From assembly GCA_019914995.1 (NCBI GenBank), contig CM034144.1, forward strand, positions 444,001-508,000: a stretch of DNA of 64,000 nt, read 5' to 3'. Position 1 is the stretch's first letter. Each line of letters starts with the position of its first letter. The notes beneath the pieces are model-generated. The model did not search any database and was not told the DNA's origin. It saw only the letters and a list, made by a program, of their open reading frames with translations. Below are positions 33,999 through 45,700 of this stretch, piece by piece. The DNA is from Acanthochlamys bracteata (lineage: Eukaryota; Streptophyta; Magnoliopsida; Pandanales; Velloziaceae). The translations under genes were made by a program, and so were the position numbers.

Positions 33999-35936
33999 TC
34001 ACCAGAACTCACCACAGGAGCATTCACCTGCCTTAAAATGGTGGAACCTCAAACAATCCCTTACCACAATCTCCCTTTTCTCAATCAAGGAAGTGAATCG
34101 AAACACTAAGTGACAATCCTCACAAATACGAAGATTTTTCACAATCCTGATAGTTTCCTCAACACTTGTAGTCAGCAGGCCAAATGCGAGTGCCAATTTC
34201 TCACTGTGACCCTTGAGCAACCGCTCCTTCTCATGGTTGCTCACATCATATACAATTGAGCTCAGGATTGGCACATATCCCTGCTGCTTTAACCTTTCTA
34301 ACAGTTGCTCTAATGCCTCCTTTATCTCCTTGGTCCTTGGATGGGTACCATCACCAGCAAAGAACTCATGAACCACCCCTTCTTTACCTTCTACCCAACT
34401 AGCAGCTGGATTCTTCTGCAGTCTCTTCCCCCTCATTAACTTTCTCAGCTTTGATACTTCAGCCCACATCCCAGCCGATGCATAAATGTTCGACAGCAGT
34501 ACATAATTTCCAATCTCATTAGGCTCCAGCTTAAAGAGATGCTCAGAGGCAATCCTAGCAATCGCTGTCTTCCCATGTATGCGGCAAGCACCAAGCAATG
34601 CACCCCAGACAGCACCATTTGGCTCCACTGGCATTGTTCTAGCAACCTCAAGTGCTTCTTCAATACTGCCAGCCCGGCCAAGCAAATCAACAAGGCAAGC
34701 ATAATGATCAGCAGAAGGTTCGATGCCATATTTGTCCTTCATGCTAGAAAAGTATCGTCGACCCTCCTCCACCAATCCAGCATGGCTGCAGGCGGTCAAC
34801 ACCCCGATAAAGGTTACATGGTTCGGCTCGACTTTTGTTGCTGACACCATCTCATGAAACAAGCCAATAGCATCCATAGCTCTTCCATGTGCTGCAAGCC
34901 CAACAATCATAGCACTGTATGTGTAAACATTCCGTTCTCCCATTGTCTCAAAAATGCGGTGAGCTTCCTCAATGAGGCCACACTTTGCATACATGTCAAC
35001 CAGTGCTGACCCAACAACCACATTCCTCACAAACCCTTTCCTATCTGCAATGTCACGTATCCAACCAGCATGCTTCACAGCACCAAGCTGTGCACAAGCT
35101 GATATAGCCCCAGCCAGCAAGACCTCATCAACATCATCCCCAACTGCTCTCATTTTATCAAACATGTCCAAAGCCTCTCTTGGCTTTGCATTCTGGCAAT
35201 AACCTGTAACCATCGCAGTCCAAGCAACCAAATCTTTCACTGGTGACTCCTCAAACAATTCCCGTGCAGTACCCATATCACCAATCCTGCTATACGCAAC
35301 AATTAACGACGTCCAAGAGATCATATCTCTGTGTGACATTTCGTCAAATACGTTCCGTGCAAAAACCAACTGGCCGCACTGCACATATAAATCAATCAGT
35401 GTGTTCTGTACATAGAGGTCAGCATCAAATCCACCAACAGAGAAGATCTGTCCATGAACTTGAGTACCCATTGGAATCGATTGAACAGAAGAGCAATATT
35501 TTATCAGAGCGGAAAACGTGAACGACAGCGGCGGTGCTGCAGAGTAACGCATGCGTGAATACAATCTAAGAGGATTAAAATCACGATCACAATTGCACTG
35601 ATGATCGGAAGCTGCAGATCTGATTAAAGCTGTCCAGAGGAACGAATTCGGTCTTTCAACTGAAGCAAAGAGACGAAACAGGTACGGATAAATCGGAACA
35701 CTAATAGCAGAGAGGCGGCGAAGGAGTTTGGCGCAAAGATAGTTGCTATCATTAAGGCCAGAGCGGATAAGCCGCCCATGAACGGAACGGAGCTTGTGTA
35801 AACTAGCAGCGGATTCGATTGCAGTAAACAGGGACTTCTCGACTGCGGCGCGCCTGATGTAGTGATCAGGAAAGAACAGAGAGTTATGGCAGTTGATGAA
35901 GGAGTTAGAGATCCTTGTTGTGGCGGGAAAATTCAT
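33999..35936 (-). CDS. PLS-class pentatricopeptide repeat protein with DYW domain
   Basis: An intronless ORF of 645 residues with an ATG at 35934-35936. After a short organelle-type N-terminus it carries P, L and S repeats (SWTSLIVAYSRIGDMGTARE, AWTAMVTGYCQNAKPREALD, TYSAMIVGLAAHGRAMDAIG, TFIGVLTACSHAGLVEEGRR). E/E+ regions follow (WGALLGACRIHGK, SWVEGKEGVVHEFFAGDGTH), then a DYW deaminase-like domain. The domain has the zinc-binding HSE (GHSEKLALAFGLL), the downstream CEDCH and a final CSCGEFW. The last three residues are EFW instead of DYW, a known variant. DYW PPRs perform C-to-U RNA editing in mitochondria or plastids; the target site is not predictable here. Confidence 0.93.
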   Translation of the reverse strand: MNFPATTRISNSFINCHNSLFFPDHYIRRAAVEKSLFTAIESAASLHKLRSVHGRLIRSGLNDSNYLCAKLLRRLSAISVPIYPYLFRLFASVERPNSFLWTALIRSAASDHQCNCDRDFNPLRLYSRMRYSAAPPLSFTFSALIKYCSSVQSIPMGTQVHGQIFSVGGFDADLYVQNTLIDLYVQCGQLVFARNVFDEMSHRDMISWTSLIVAYSRIGDMGTARELFEESPVKDLVAWTAMVTGYCQNAKPREALDMFDKMRAVGDDVDEVLLAGAISACAQLGAVKHAGWIRDIADRKGFVRNVVVGSALVDMYAKCGLIEEAHRIFETMGERNVYTYSAMIVGLAAHGRAMDAIGLFHEMVSATKVEPNHVTFIGVLTACSHAGLVEEGRRYFSSMKDKYGIEPSADHYACLVDLLGRAGSIEEALEVARTMPVEPNGAVWGALLGACRIHGKTAIARIASEHLFKLEPNEIGNYVLLSNIYASAGMWAEVSKLRKLMRGKRLQKNPAASWVEGKEGVVHEFFAGDGTHPRTKEIKEALEQLLERLKQQGYVPILSSIVYDVSNHEKERLLKGHSEKLALAFGLLTTSVEETIRIVKNLRICEDCHLVFRFTSLIEKREIVVRDCLRFHHFKAGECSCGEFW

Positions 35937-36560
35937 TTTGATTTCAAATGTTTAGTTCCAGAGATGCTATTGGGTGTTATGTAGTGACTAGAAAAATTTT
36001 GCAAAACAGAGCCGATATACTTTATTATGGTTAATATGCCCCTGTTATCTATTTGTTATTTCATACTGTTTTATGAACATTGAGATTCTCCATATTCATT
36101 TTTTATAAAGATGTGCTTTAATTACAAATATTTTTTTCCGACTCACCAATTCAACTATAATCCAATTCTTATAGAACTCAATTTCGTAAAACAAACTTTC
36201 TATCAATTAAAACACACCATAACTAGAGAACACGAGAATTCAGAAAATGGCAAATAGAAGAAGGCATTACCATTAGAATGCTTTCGTCGATATTTACAGA
36301 TGAAGAAAATGGACAGTGCATGTTATTTCTCTCTAGTTTTTAGATATTATTATAAAAAAAAAGGCACATAAAAGACGGCCGATTTCTATTAAAACCTTGG
36401 AAGAAGAAAGGGCCATAACAATGGAGAATTAAAAAAAGAGCTAACTAGACTGTAACTTGAAGAAAACACTACCGCAACAAAGTACATACAGAGATATTGA
36501 TCTCTTTTCTACTATGAGTTCTTTTATGAAGATTTGCTTCGGTTGTTCTTCTTAGTAGTT
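35937..36560. other. PPR promoter and H+-ATPase 3' region
   Basis: AT-rich spacer, with the upstream region of the minus-strand PPR gene above and the 3' UTR of the H+-ATPase below. A poly-A run at 36354-36362. Nothing else is seen. Confidence 0.5.
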
Positions 36561-39500
36561 CTAGACTGTGTAGTGCTGCTGGATGGTGTCGATGTCAAGA
36601 CCCTTCAGCTTCACGACTGACTCGACATGACCTTTAAGAGTGTGGAGCTCACGCAGTCTGCAAAAGAAAAGATGCAGATTGCTTAAGAGAAAATTCAGGA
36701 GGCCAGAAGCATGAATGCGGAATAAAACGAGGCATATATTATACCTTGCAATTTCTGCACGACGTTTAGCTTGCTCAGCAATCTCAGAAAGCTCTCTGTA
36801 GCTCTTATCAGCAAAAATGTTAGATGTTTCCGGTGGTTGGAGTCCATGAAGTGTTCTCTGTGCCGTCGCCCACTGTGCTTCCCTTTCTTCTCGCCCAAAT
36901 TCCTTCTTGCTAGTGAAAGCAGTCTGCAATTTAACGAAAACGAGAAAGGGTTTAGCAAAGCTTGTATGGAAAAATAGCCATTTGCAGCAAACGGGAAGAT
37001 TGTGCTTACCTTCTTCTCCAAGAGGTTATCCCAAGCCTTTCCGCTGAGAATGTAGCGAATGGCGAACTTGAACAAGTCAAGCGGAACGTAGAAAACAACA
37101 CTGTAGAGCCATATGACTCCAGCCCATCCCCAGCCAATGCCTTTAATCCTTGCAAAGCCCCAGTTAGCATAGACAGCTATGACTGTTGCAACCTGTAGAA
37201 AGAAATATGCCTTTGTTATCTGCTGGGTATATATGCGAAGAACACCGTAAGGTAATGTTTGCTAATTAAAAGGAAATGGCATCTTACGAGCTGAGCGATA
37301 ACAAAGGCTGTCACTAAGAGGAGTCCAGGACGTTCGAAGTAGCTCCAGCTGCGAGACCTGGTGACAAAGATGAGGGCCTGACTCACAATACTGACTTGTA
37401 GGTATAGGGCAGCCATCTCCTCATGCGGACTGTTTCTAAGTGACCTAACATGGAATTTGTCCTGCATAAATCATTCAATAAGAGAAACAATTGAGTTTTC
37501 ATTATCAAAAAAGAGAGAAGATAGCGTTAAAAGGAACGCGTATATGGACTTACCGAGAAGAAGTCAGTCTTGTGCATAGCCCAGAAGAAGATGACTGTCA
37601 TCAAAGCCAGATAACCACCAAGCACGATGCCTGTAGCAAAAATTTCTTTCAGCTTCCAGCTGTCCGGTAACGGAGATGGCTTCACCCTGTCCTTTGAAAT
37701 TGTCATAATTGTACCTGCATTGGCATATAATCAACAATACATTTACAACCACAAAGCAAAGATTTGAATTCCAGGAAGATCCTGATAAATCAAAGTGTAG
37801 ATAACGGGCAAGGAACTTACCGTCATTCAGGATGGCAATGATCAAAACCATGAAAGGTGAGAAGTCGAACTTCCATATAAGTGCGATAAGCATGAAACCG
37901 AACTGCAAGAATGGAAAAAAGAATAACGATTTATATGTAATTTTGATAAAGGAAGGATTCAATGTTATCTCATGTACTGGTTTGAGTTGGCTACTTACCA
38001 CAATACGGATGGTTATGGAGACTGCATAAATCTGTAAGAGAAGACGCATAGAAGATATTACTGGTTAGAAGATTGAGCACCTTATAAATAACCAAGTTAT
38101 AAAAATTTTAGATATACTTACGGTGTAGTTCTTCATCCTCTGGAAGATAGCTCTACTAGTCAAAACAGCACTGATTATCACACTGAGACCAGGCTCGGTA
38201 AGGACAATGTCGGATGCACTCCTAGCAGCGTCGGTAGCATCAGCAACAGCAATGCCAATATCGGCTTTCTTCAAAGCGGGAGCATCATTGACACCATCAC
38301 CAGTCATACCAACAATGTGCTTTCTCTCCTGCAGCTTTTTCACAATCTCATACTTGTGTTCTGTTTTATGAAGTCATAGCAAGTAACATGTTAGGAAGAA
38401 GATTTAGAGTACAAGTCAGAGTGAAGTTGTACAGAAATGCGAACAAACCTGGGAAAACTCCAGCAAACCCATCAGCCTTCTCAATCAACTCATCAACTGG
38501 GAGTGTAGCAATTGTATCATCCTTATGTTGGCCTAGCAGTGATGAAGATGGATACATGTTTGTACCCATACCAAGCCTTCGGCCAGTTTCCTTAGCAATG
38601 GCAAGCTGATCACCTGATAAAGTAAACAATGGTAATAAGTTAAAAAGCTTCGTGAAGAAAGGCGCAACATGTAAGCATGAGAACAGAACAATGATTTACC
38701 AGTGATCATCTTAACATTAACACCAAGGTTCAGGGCACGGCGGATAGTTTCAGCACTGTCATGCCTTGGTGGATCAAAAAGGGGCAACAAACCAACAAAC
38801 TGCCATGGGCCTCCAGGGCTGTCCTTGTTTTTTTCCGGCACTTCCTGTCTAGCAACAGCAAGTGAACGAAGTCCACGCTCAGCGAACTTGTCTATCACAG
38901 CGTGAACTTTCTTTCGGACATCCTCTGAGACATTGCTGAGGGTCAATATCTGCATAAGTAAACAAGCAGCAAAGTGTCGTATCTTTGTGTATACAGCCAA
39001 ATAGGTGAAGAATTCACAAGTAGAAACCACGTTGTTATTGGTGAATAATCTTATCAGAATATGGAAATGTTATCAAGAGTAGAAATTGGAAGTTTTATTA
39101 TTCCTTTAACTTCAGATGAAAGTTGTACGTGGATGCTTTGCTATGCAACAAAATGTGCGAGAAATCATTCTGAAGTATACCTGCTCTGGGGCACCCTTGC
39201 TCACGCGGTGCCAGTTGCCTCTCTCCTCAATGTAGGTTAGTGCAGTTCTCTTGTCAACAGGGTTGAAGGGGAGAAAATGCACTTCCCTGATTCCAGCTCT
39301 TGCCTGTGTTTCCAAAATCAAACATTTGAGTATCGCAATCAAATGAAAATCTTGTTTTACATGTTCATGAAAAATATAGAGCTGGTAAGCTTGAATGCAT
39401 ACCTCCCTGGGGTCAGCAAGCATGCCCACCATGGCAGCGTCAATTGCGTCCTGATTCTCTATCCTCGATGCTCTTGCAGCCAGAAGTATGACATGCTCCT

Positions 39501-42487
39501 TATCGACGCCTTTAGCGAAAACCTCGATCAGGTTCTTGTCAATACTCAACTTGTTAAGAGTCAGTGTGCCAGTTTTGTCACTGCAGAGCACATCCATTCC
39601 AGCCATCTCTTCGATGGCAGTCATTCTCTTGGTAATGGCACCTTGTTGAGAAAGCTTGTGTGATCCAATAGCCATGGTCACAGACAACACTGTAGGCATG
39701 GCAATCGGAATTCCTCCAATCAAGAGGACCAAGAGATTATCAATTCCATCCCTGTATCTACGGTGCTGAATCGGGTACATGACTATAATCTCAATGACCA
39801 TTCCAACAGCGATGGAGCAGATGCAGAAGTTTCCGATTGCAGTGAGAACCTTCTGAAAGTGACCCATCTGGTTTGTGCTGTCCACAAGGTGAGCTGCCTT
39901 ACCGAAGAAGGTGTGGACTCCAGTTGCAATGACAACTGCCTCAATCTCTCCCTGCTTGCAGGTAGAGCCAGAGAACACCTCATCACCTGTGTTCTTGGTG
40001 ACGGGAAGAGATTCTCCAGTGAGAGCAGATTGGTCAATCTTTAAAGGATCTCCCTCGAGCAGGCGAGCATCAGCAGGGATGATGTCTCCCAACTTAATAC
40101 TGATGACATCTCCGGGAACTAGAATAGCAGCTTCTCTCTCAGTCCATTGGCCATCCCTGAGCACCTATATGACAAAATTACATACATATCAATAAGCATC
40201 CACAACATGTCCTGGTTTTGATGATTTGGTAAGACCTTGCTATACAAGTTCATTTTACCTTCGTTTTGGGGGCAAGGTTTGCCATGAGTGCAGCGGCAGC
40301 ATTGCCAGCATTGTTTTCCTCGATGAAACTGATAGTTGAGTTGATCACGAGCAGCACAATAATACCCACAAAGTCCGGCCAATCAGGGGGTTTCCCATCA
40401 CCATTAGCCAAAGCAATGGCCATTATAGCTGCCATCTCCATGACCCATGACAGCGGGTTCCACATGAAACCCAAGAACTTGAGGAACTTGCTTTCCTGTA
40501 CTCAAACAAAATTCAGCATTTCAAAAACACAACAACAATAAATCCGAAACAAAATATTAGCACGAAGATGTTTGATGATTGTGTCAACCTTTTTCTCTTC
40601 TAGTTTGTTGGGGCCAAAGATTTGAAGTCTTTGGTTCCCTTCTTCTTCTGAGAGACCCTCTCGAGTACATTTCAGCTGCTCAAAAACCTCTTCAACAGGA
40701 ATACGCTCCTGGAAAAAAAATTTAACAGGATCGTCGTTAATTCACAAGATCCCAGCTTTGCTGTAAATATTATATATTCAGAAGATTGATCACTGAACTT
40801 AAAAGATTTGCTACTTTGCTACTTTGTAACCATGAGTGGATTAAGAAAAATCTCCTTGACGCAAGGAAGTAATCATCATATGTTCTCATTCAAGAATAAA
40901 ATGTTTCAGGCATCCCTGATGTTGATATTTGATAGTGAACCTACTGAAAGCAACATCAATAGAAACAAAGAAGAAAAAGAAAACAAAATATATAGAAAAC
41001 GATTATAGGTAGAATAAAAGCCTGGCAACAGCATAAATCAAGGCTGTCATATTGCGTTTGGCCTTCATTTGTTTAAGGCCTACTGAAACCAAACTTGACA
41101 AGAAACTCATTAATAATCCCCAAACTAAGCTTTTCAAATTTATATATCACCATCATCATGACAAGAAAAAACAATCTGGGACTCTAAAATCATGTAAATC
41201 TTATTAATTATATCATCTTAATAAGGGTAAAGTAGTTGCCTAACATAGTCAAGTTCAACAAAGTTCAAATTTTTTTTATTTGAGATGACTTATTGTTTTC
41301 TGAATAAAAAAATTTGGGGTTTTGTTTTTTTGAACTACCAACATGGGAAGGGTGTGAAGAGCCTTTGGTAGATAACTATGGTCAACGGTTGTATTATATT
41401 ATATCATACTTAATCTTTCAAGCCTTTCAATTTCCTCAAAGGAAAAAAATTTAATAATCTTCCTAACCTTTTAACTGAAAGAAGCAAACCTAAACTTTTC
41501 AGGAGAGTCTACATTTTGTACTTTGTCTAGCAGAGTTGAATTGAGGTATATTTTATTTACCATATATAAATTTTTAAGCTAATTAATGAAAAAGGTTTAT
41601 ATGTAATCTAGTAAGATAGATAGCATAATTATGTTTCACAATTAATATGGAAACATATTTCACACAAGATCTATAAACAAGAATCATTAAGGAAGTCAAG
41701 AAATAAAAACAAAAAAGGAATTAAAATTAAAGAAGGGACATTATTGATGAGTCCTTTTCATAATTTATGTATGTAATATAGTAAGATAGATAGCCAAATT
41801 ATAATTTTCAATAAAATAGAAGCATATTTCACACAAGATCTACAAACAAGAATCATTAAGGAACTCAAGAAATAACAACAAAAAAGGAATTAAATTAAAG
41901 AAGGGACACTGTTGATGATATCATAAACTAGACTATATATATTAGGGGAATCAAATTCCCAACTTTTGAATATTTTTAAAGAAAAAAAAAAAAAAAAAAG
42001 AGTTCCACTTGATCAAGAAGAACCTTTTGCATCACCTTTCTTTATCTTTTCTTTCCTTGAGAAATACCAAAAAACTCTCTAACTTTACTTCTAACAAATG
42101 TAAGAGTATCCAAATAGGAACAAATTACTTTCAATAGTTTACACAAAACTAGCCAAGAAAAACAAATTACACAAGAAAAAACCAACAAGAATATTTCTTT
42201 TTTGGGGGACAAAATTATTCAACCAAAACTGCCACCTTTATCATAACAAACCATCACCAAAGCAATATTTTTTAACTCATAGTTCTCTTGTTAAGATTTC
42301 TTTGCCACAATAACCACAAAATCATTCATTTCTCTTAAGAAAACAAAACTTTCAAACCATGCATCAAATCAAAGCACAATAAAAAGAAGAAGGAACTAAA
42401 TTTTGAACAGAAGAAAAAATAGCTTACCAGATCAACTGCTTCATTCCTGATTTCTTCAAGACTGATAGCACCTTTTTTCTCAGCCAT
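36561..42487 (-). CDS. AHA: Plasma-membrane H+-ATPase (P3A-type, AHA family)
   Basis: Fifteen exons close in frame to 954 residues: 42428-42487, 40589-40708, 40259-40495, 39403-40164, 39181-39303, 38700-38949, 38449-38613, 38122-38360, 37999-38031, 37821-37902, 37554-37714, 37288-37461, 37010-37192, 36745-36923 and 36561-36657. It pumps protons out of the cell at the cost of ATP. Landmarks are the actuator LTGESLP, the phosphorylation motif CSDKTGTLT (Asp near residue 335), the nucleotide-binding [24 protein letters not shown], about ten membrane segments and the autoinhibitory C-terminus. It ends in QHYTV, whose penultimate Thr, once phosphorylated, binds 14-3-3 proteins. Intron 1 (1.7 kb) holds a tandem duplication. 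uORFs lie in the leader. Confidence 0.97.
41601..41926. repeat. Tandem duplication (~170-bp unit) in H+-ATPase intron 1
   Basis: Unit 1 begins ATGTAATCTAGTAAGATAG at 41601 and unit 2 begins ATGTAATATAGTAAGATAG at 41771. Both continue through TATTTCACACAAGATCTA, CAAGAATCATTAAGGAA and AAAGAAGGGACA with a few substitutions and short indels. Confidence 0.9.
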
Positions 42488-42572
42488 ATTTCTGCTTTCT
42501 CACTCAAAAACCCAACCCCAATAAACCAAAAAAGAAACCAAAAAATTCTACAAACCCAGAATACGGAACTAA

Positions 42573-42703
42573 CTAGATCATTGCTTCTCTATCTCTCTCA
42601 GAAATGTTAGATTGATGCAGAGAAGATTAGATCCTTGTTCTTGTTCGTCTTTGTTCTTCTCTGCATTGGTTGGTTCTTCGTTGGTGTTGGGAGTGTTTAT
42701 ATA
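42573..42703 (-). promoter_or_regulatory. H+-ATPase core promoter and upstream ORFs
   Basis: TATATAAA lies at 42696-42703 on the minus strand. Below it, an ATG at 42666 opens a 19-codon uORF ending at 42607; it is so close to the TATA box that it may lie at or before the transcription start. A two-codon uORF (ATG ATC TAG) lies at 42581-42573, well inside the leader and 86 bp before the main ATG. uORFs are known in leaders of plant PMA/AHA genes, where they affect translation. Confidence 0.5.
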
Positions 42704-45700
42704 CACCCAAAAGATTCTAAGAGAGAAAAACAAAAAATAAAAAATAAAAAATTATCTCTTTTATTTTAGAAGATTTATTTAGAGAAAGAAAATAAAGATA
42801 GAATATTTGCAAGTTGGTGTGGGTCACTTCTGGAGGAAGAGAGGGAGTTAAGTAAAAAAATTTTATGTGTTAATTTTTACTAACTAAACATTAAAGCTTG
42901 AAAATTAATGCGTTGAATTAGCTAACTATCATTTGGATTTCAACTCTTCCGTTAATTCCGCAAACTCACAAACTTGAAAGTTTTAAATTCCAATATGAGG
43001 ATTATTATCATGTAAAATTTCCTAATATCACTATTAATTAAACTGTTTCTTTATTAAAGAATCTATATTTACAGATTCTTATAAGAATTTGTAATTAAAA
43101 AAATTCTAACTATTTTGATTCTTATTAAACTCTCATTTTGTTAAATATATCATTTATTCCGAACACCAGTTAATATTACTTTTTTCTAATACATTTGAAT
43201 ACAGCTCAATCAAGCTATAAGTCAATCCAATTAATTTGAAGTCGCAAAAGAAAGAATCTTAATTGCATCCCTCTCATCGAGGCAGGAATGCAACAGTGTC
43301 TTCATTATAACGTTATGTATAGTTTCATAAACACTGAAATTCAGAAAATTGAAGGTTGTTTATTGCAAATGTTATGTTTATTGTTTGGGTTTTTTCGCAA
43401 AATAAGATTTGCAAATTTAGATAAGTTTTAATATTTGGGAAGCTAATTTTTTGTTTATTTTTAGGGAAGCTGAAGCGTTACTGGTAAAATAATATTTGCA
43501 ACATAATATCTTGCATAATTTGATCCTAGTTTTTAGTTATTAGGAGAGCATTTTAAAAAAAAATTTCTGAAATCAATGAGATTTTAAAATTTTTAAAATA
43601 TTTTTTAGTCTAAAAAATAATACAGCAAGTAATAATAAAATAACTTAAATTTTATGAACTTTTTAAAATTTTAAAAATTTTATAAAATATTATAAAAATA
43701 TATTTTAAAATATAAAATAATTAAATAAAAATAAATTACAAAATATTTTTAAATACGACGATAATTTTTATCTGGCTCCCATTTTGCATCTCACTTGGTT
43801 ATCCAGATTCTGATTTATCAAGAATTTATTTTTTGTTGATTATGTACTAATTAACTTCTTTAGGCCCAACATATGCCATATGGGACCATATTAGGGATGT
43901 TTGCATTGCTTATCTCTTTTTAATTTTTAATTTGATATTTTTTAATTTTTTTTTAAATAATGTCTATTTTTTTATAAAAAATATAAAAAAATTTTACATC
44001 GTAAAGTATTATTATTATTTTTTAGATTAAAAAAATAAACATCAATTTTCAAAAATTCTAAAAATATGCTTCGTTTATAAAAAAATATTTTTAATATGTA
44101 CTTTCAAATATCCTTTAATAAAATGTATTTCTAAATGTTTGATGCAGTAATAAATTTTTTTTACCTGCCTCTTTTTCATGTGTTAATATGCTAATAAATC
44201 TCTATTAATAACATTCATACTTTAATGCCACAAAGATTTGACTAAGTGACGTTTATTAGAATCAGCAACTTTTGTTTAGTTTATTAGAAATGTTTTTAAA
44301 CATCTTATGTTTAAAAATTAAGATTAAATGCATATTATCATTAGTACATAATGTAAATGCATTTCAAGATACAGATATAATAATACTCGTCTTCTCCATT
44401 GTAATCCAAAAAATTCTTAAGTATGAGCTTTTTATTTTTAAAAAATATATAATAATTTTATAATGTATATCTTTTATATATTTTTTAATTTAGAAAATTT
44501 TAATTATTGTAGAAGGCGTGTCCGTAGATTAATTTTACAATAAATTAATTTTATCTATTAAAAAAATTTCAAAAGAAGATTTTAGTGAGACAACTAGCAA
44601 AAAGTTCCAATAATTTTACTAGAGGAAATTGAATTTGACGCTTCACAAAAGCATAAACATAAAGTTCCAAAAATCAAATGTAGCTGGGAGGTACGTTTGA
44701 AAATATTTCTAAAATAAAATTTTTTAAAACGAAAATATTTTTAAATATAATTTTATTTTTATCTAAAACATAATATAAATAAATAATACAAAGATTTTAT
44801 TATGTAAATTTTTTATATTTTTTAAAATTTTAAATAAATATTCTAAATATTTCTTAAAAATGGATTAAAGATAAATTTTACAAAATTAATTTAAAAAAAT
44901 TTAGTCAAACTTTGAGGCAAGCATCTATATGACTCTTTGGTTCAAACAAAAATAAGCGATTACATGTTGGGTGTGTCCTACTGCTCGGTCAACAGTGACC
45001 TTTTAGGTCAGGAAAAAGCACCTGATTTATTACTTTTTAAAAAAAATTCTATCTTAGACTTTACTCAAGTCTTCTGAAGTACATTTGACCGTACTTATCA
45101 TAATTTATCAATATTTTATTTCAAATATTTTATTAAAATAGATTTAAATTCAATTTTATAATGCTATTAAATAAAAATAAATTTATTTTAATTAGTACCA
45201 AAGTCATCTAATATAACTCTAACAAGTCTTTTCGATGACGTGAAATATAATTTTTACTATAAACTTTCGTCACTAAAACTAACCTCACTATACTTAAGAT
45301 TAAAAAAGCTAGCTGTATTCTGTTTTCATTTAAAAATATTATTTTAGAAATAAGTTTTTAAAAATTATAAAATATAATTTTTTTCAAAAAATATATTTTA
45401 ATAATAATTATTATTAAAATAAAAAAGTCATGCCAAACAGCTAAATTCCATTAAATCATTATTATTCGGCTGTCCGAAAAACTAATAATTTTCAGTAAAC
45501 CCAATGAGTAAAATTAAATTAAATTAAATTTTTTATAAAATATTTTATTAATATTCTACTTCTTTTTTTTAATTCTATTTTCAAACTCAAGTTTATTTTA
45601 AAATAAACACATCCCAAATCAATTAACATGCTATCAACAATCCAATCCAGTACAGTATTCCTCTTGTTCTCATAATTAATCAACCAGGAGAACAAAAAAC

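Noticed and set aside
33997..34005. Terminal EFW of the PPR protein as evidence of a defective DYW domain
   Set aside because: HSE and the C-terminal Cys/His zinc residues are all present, and EFW/DFW endings occur in active family members.
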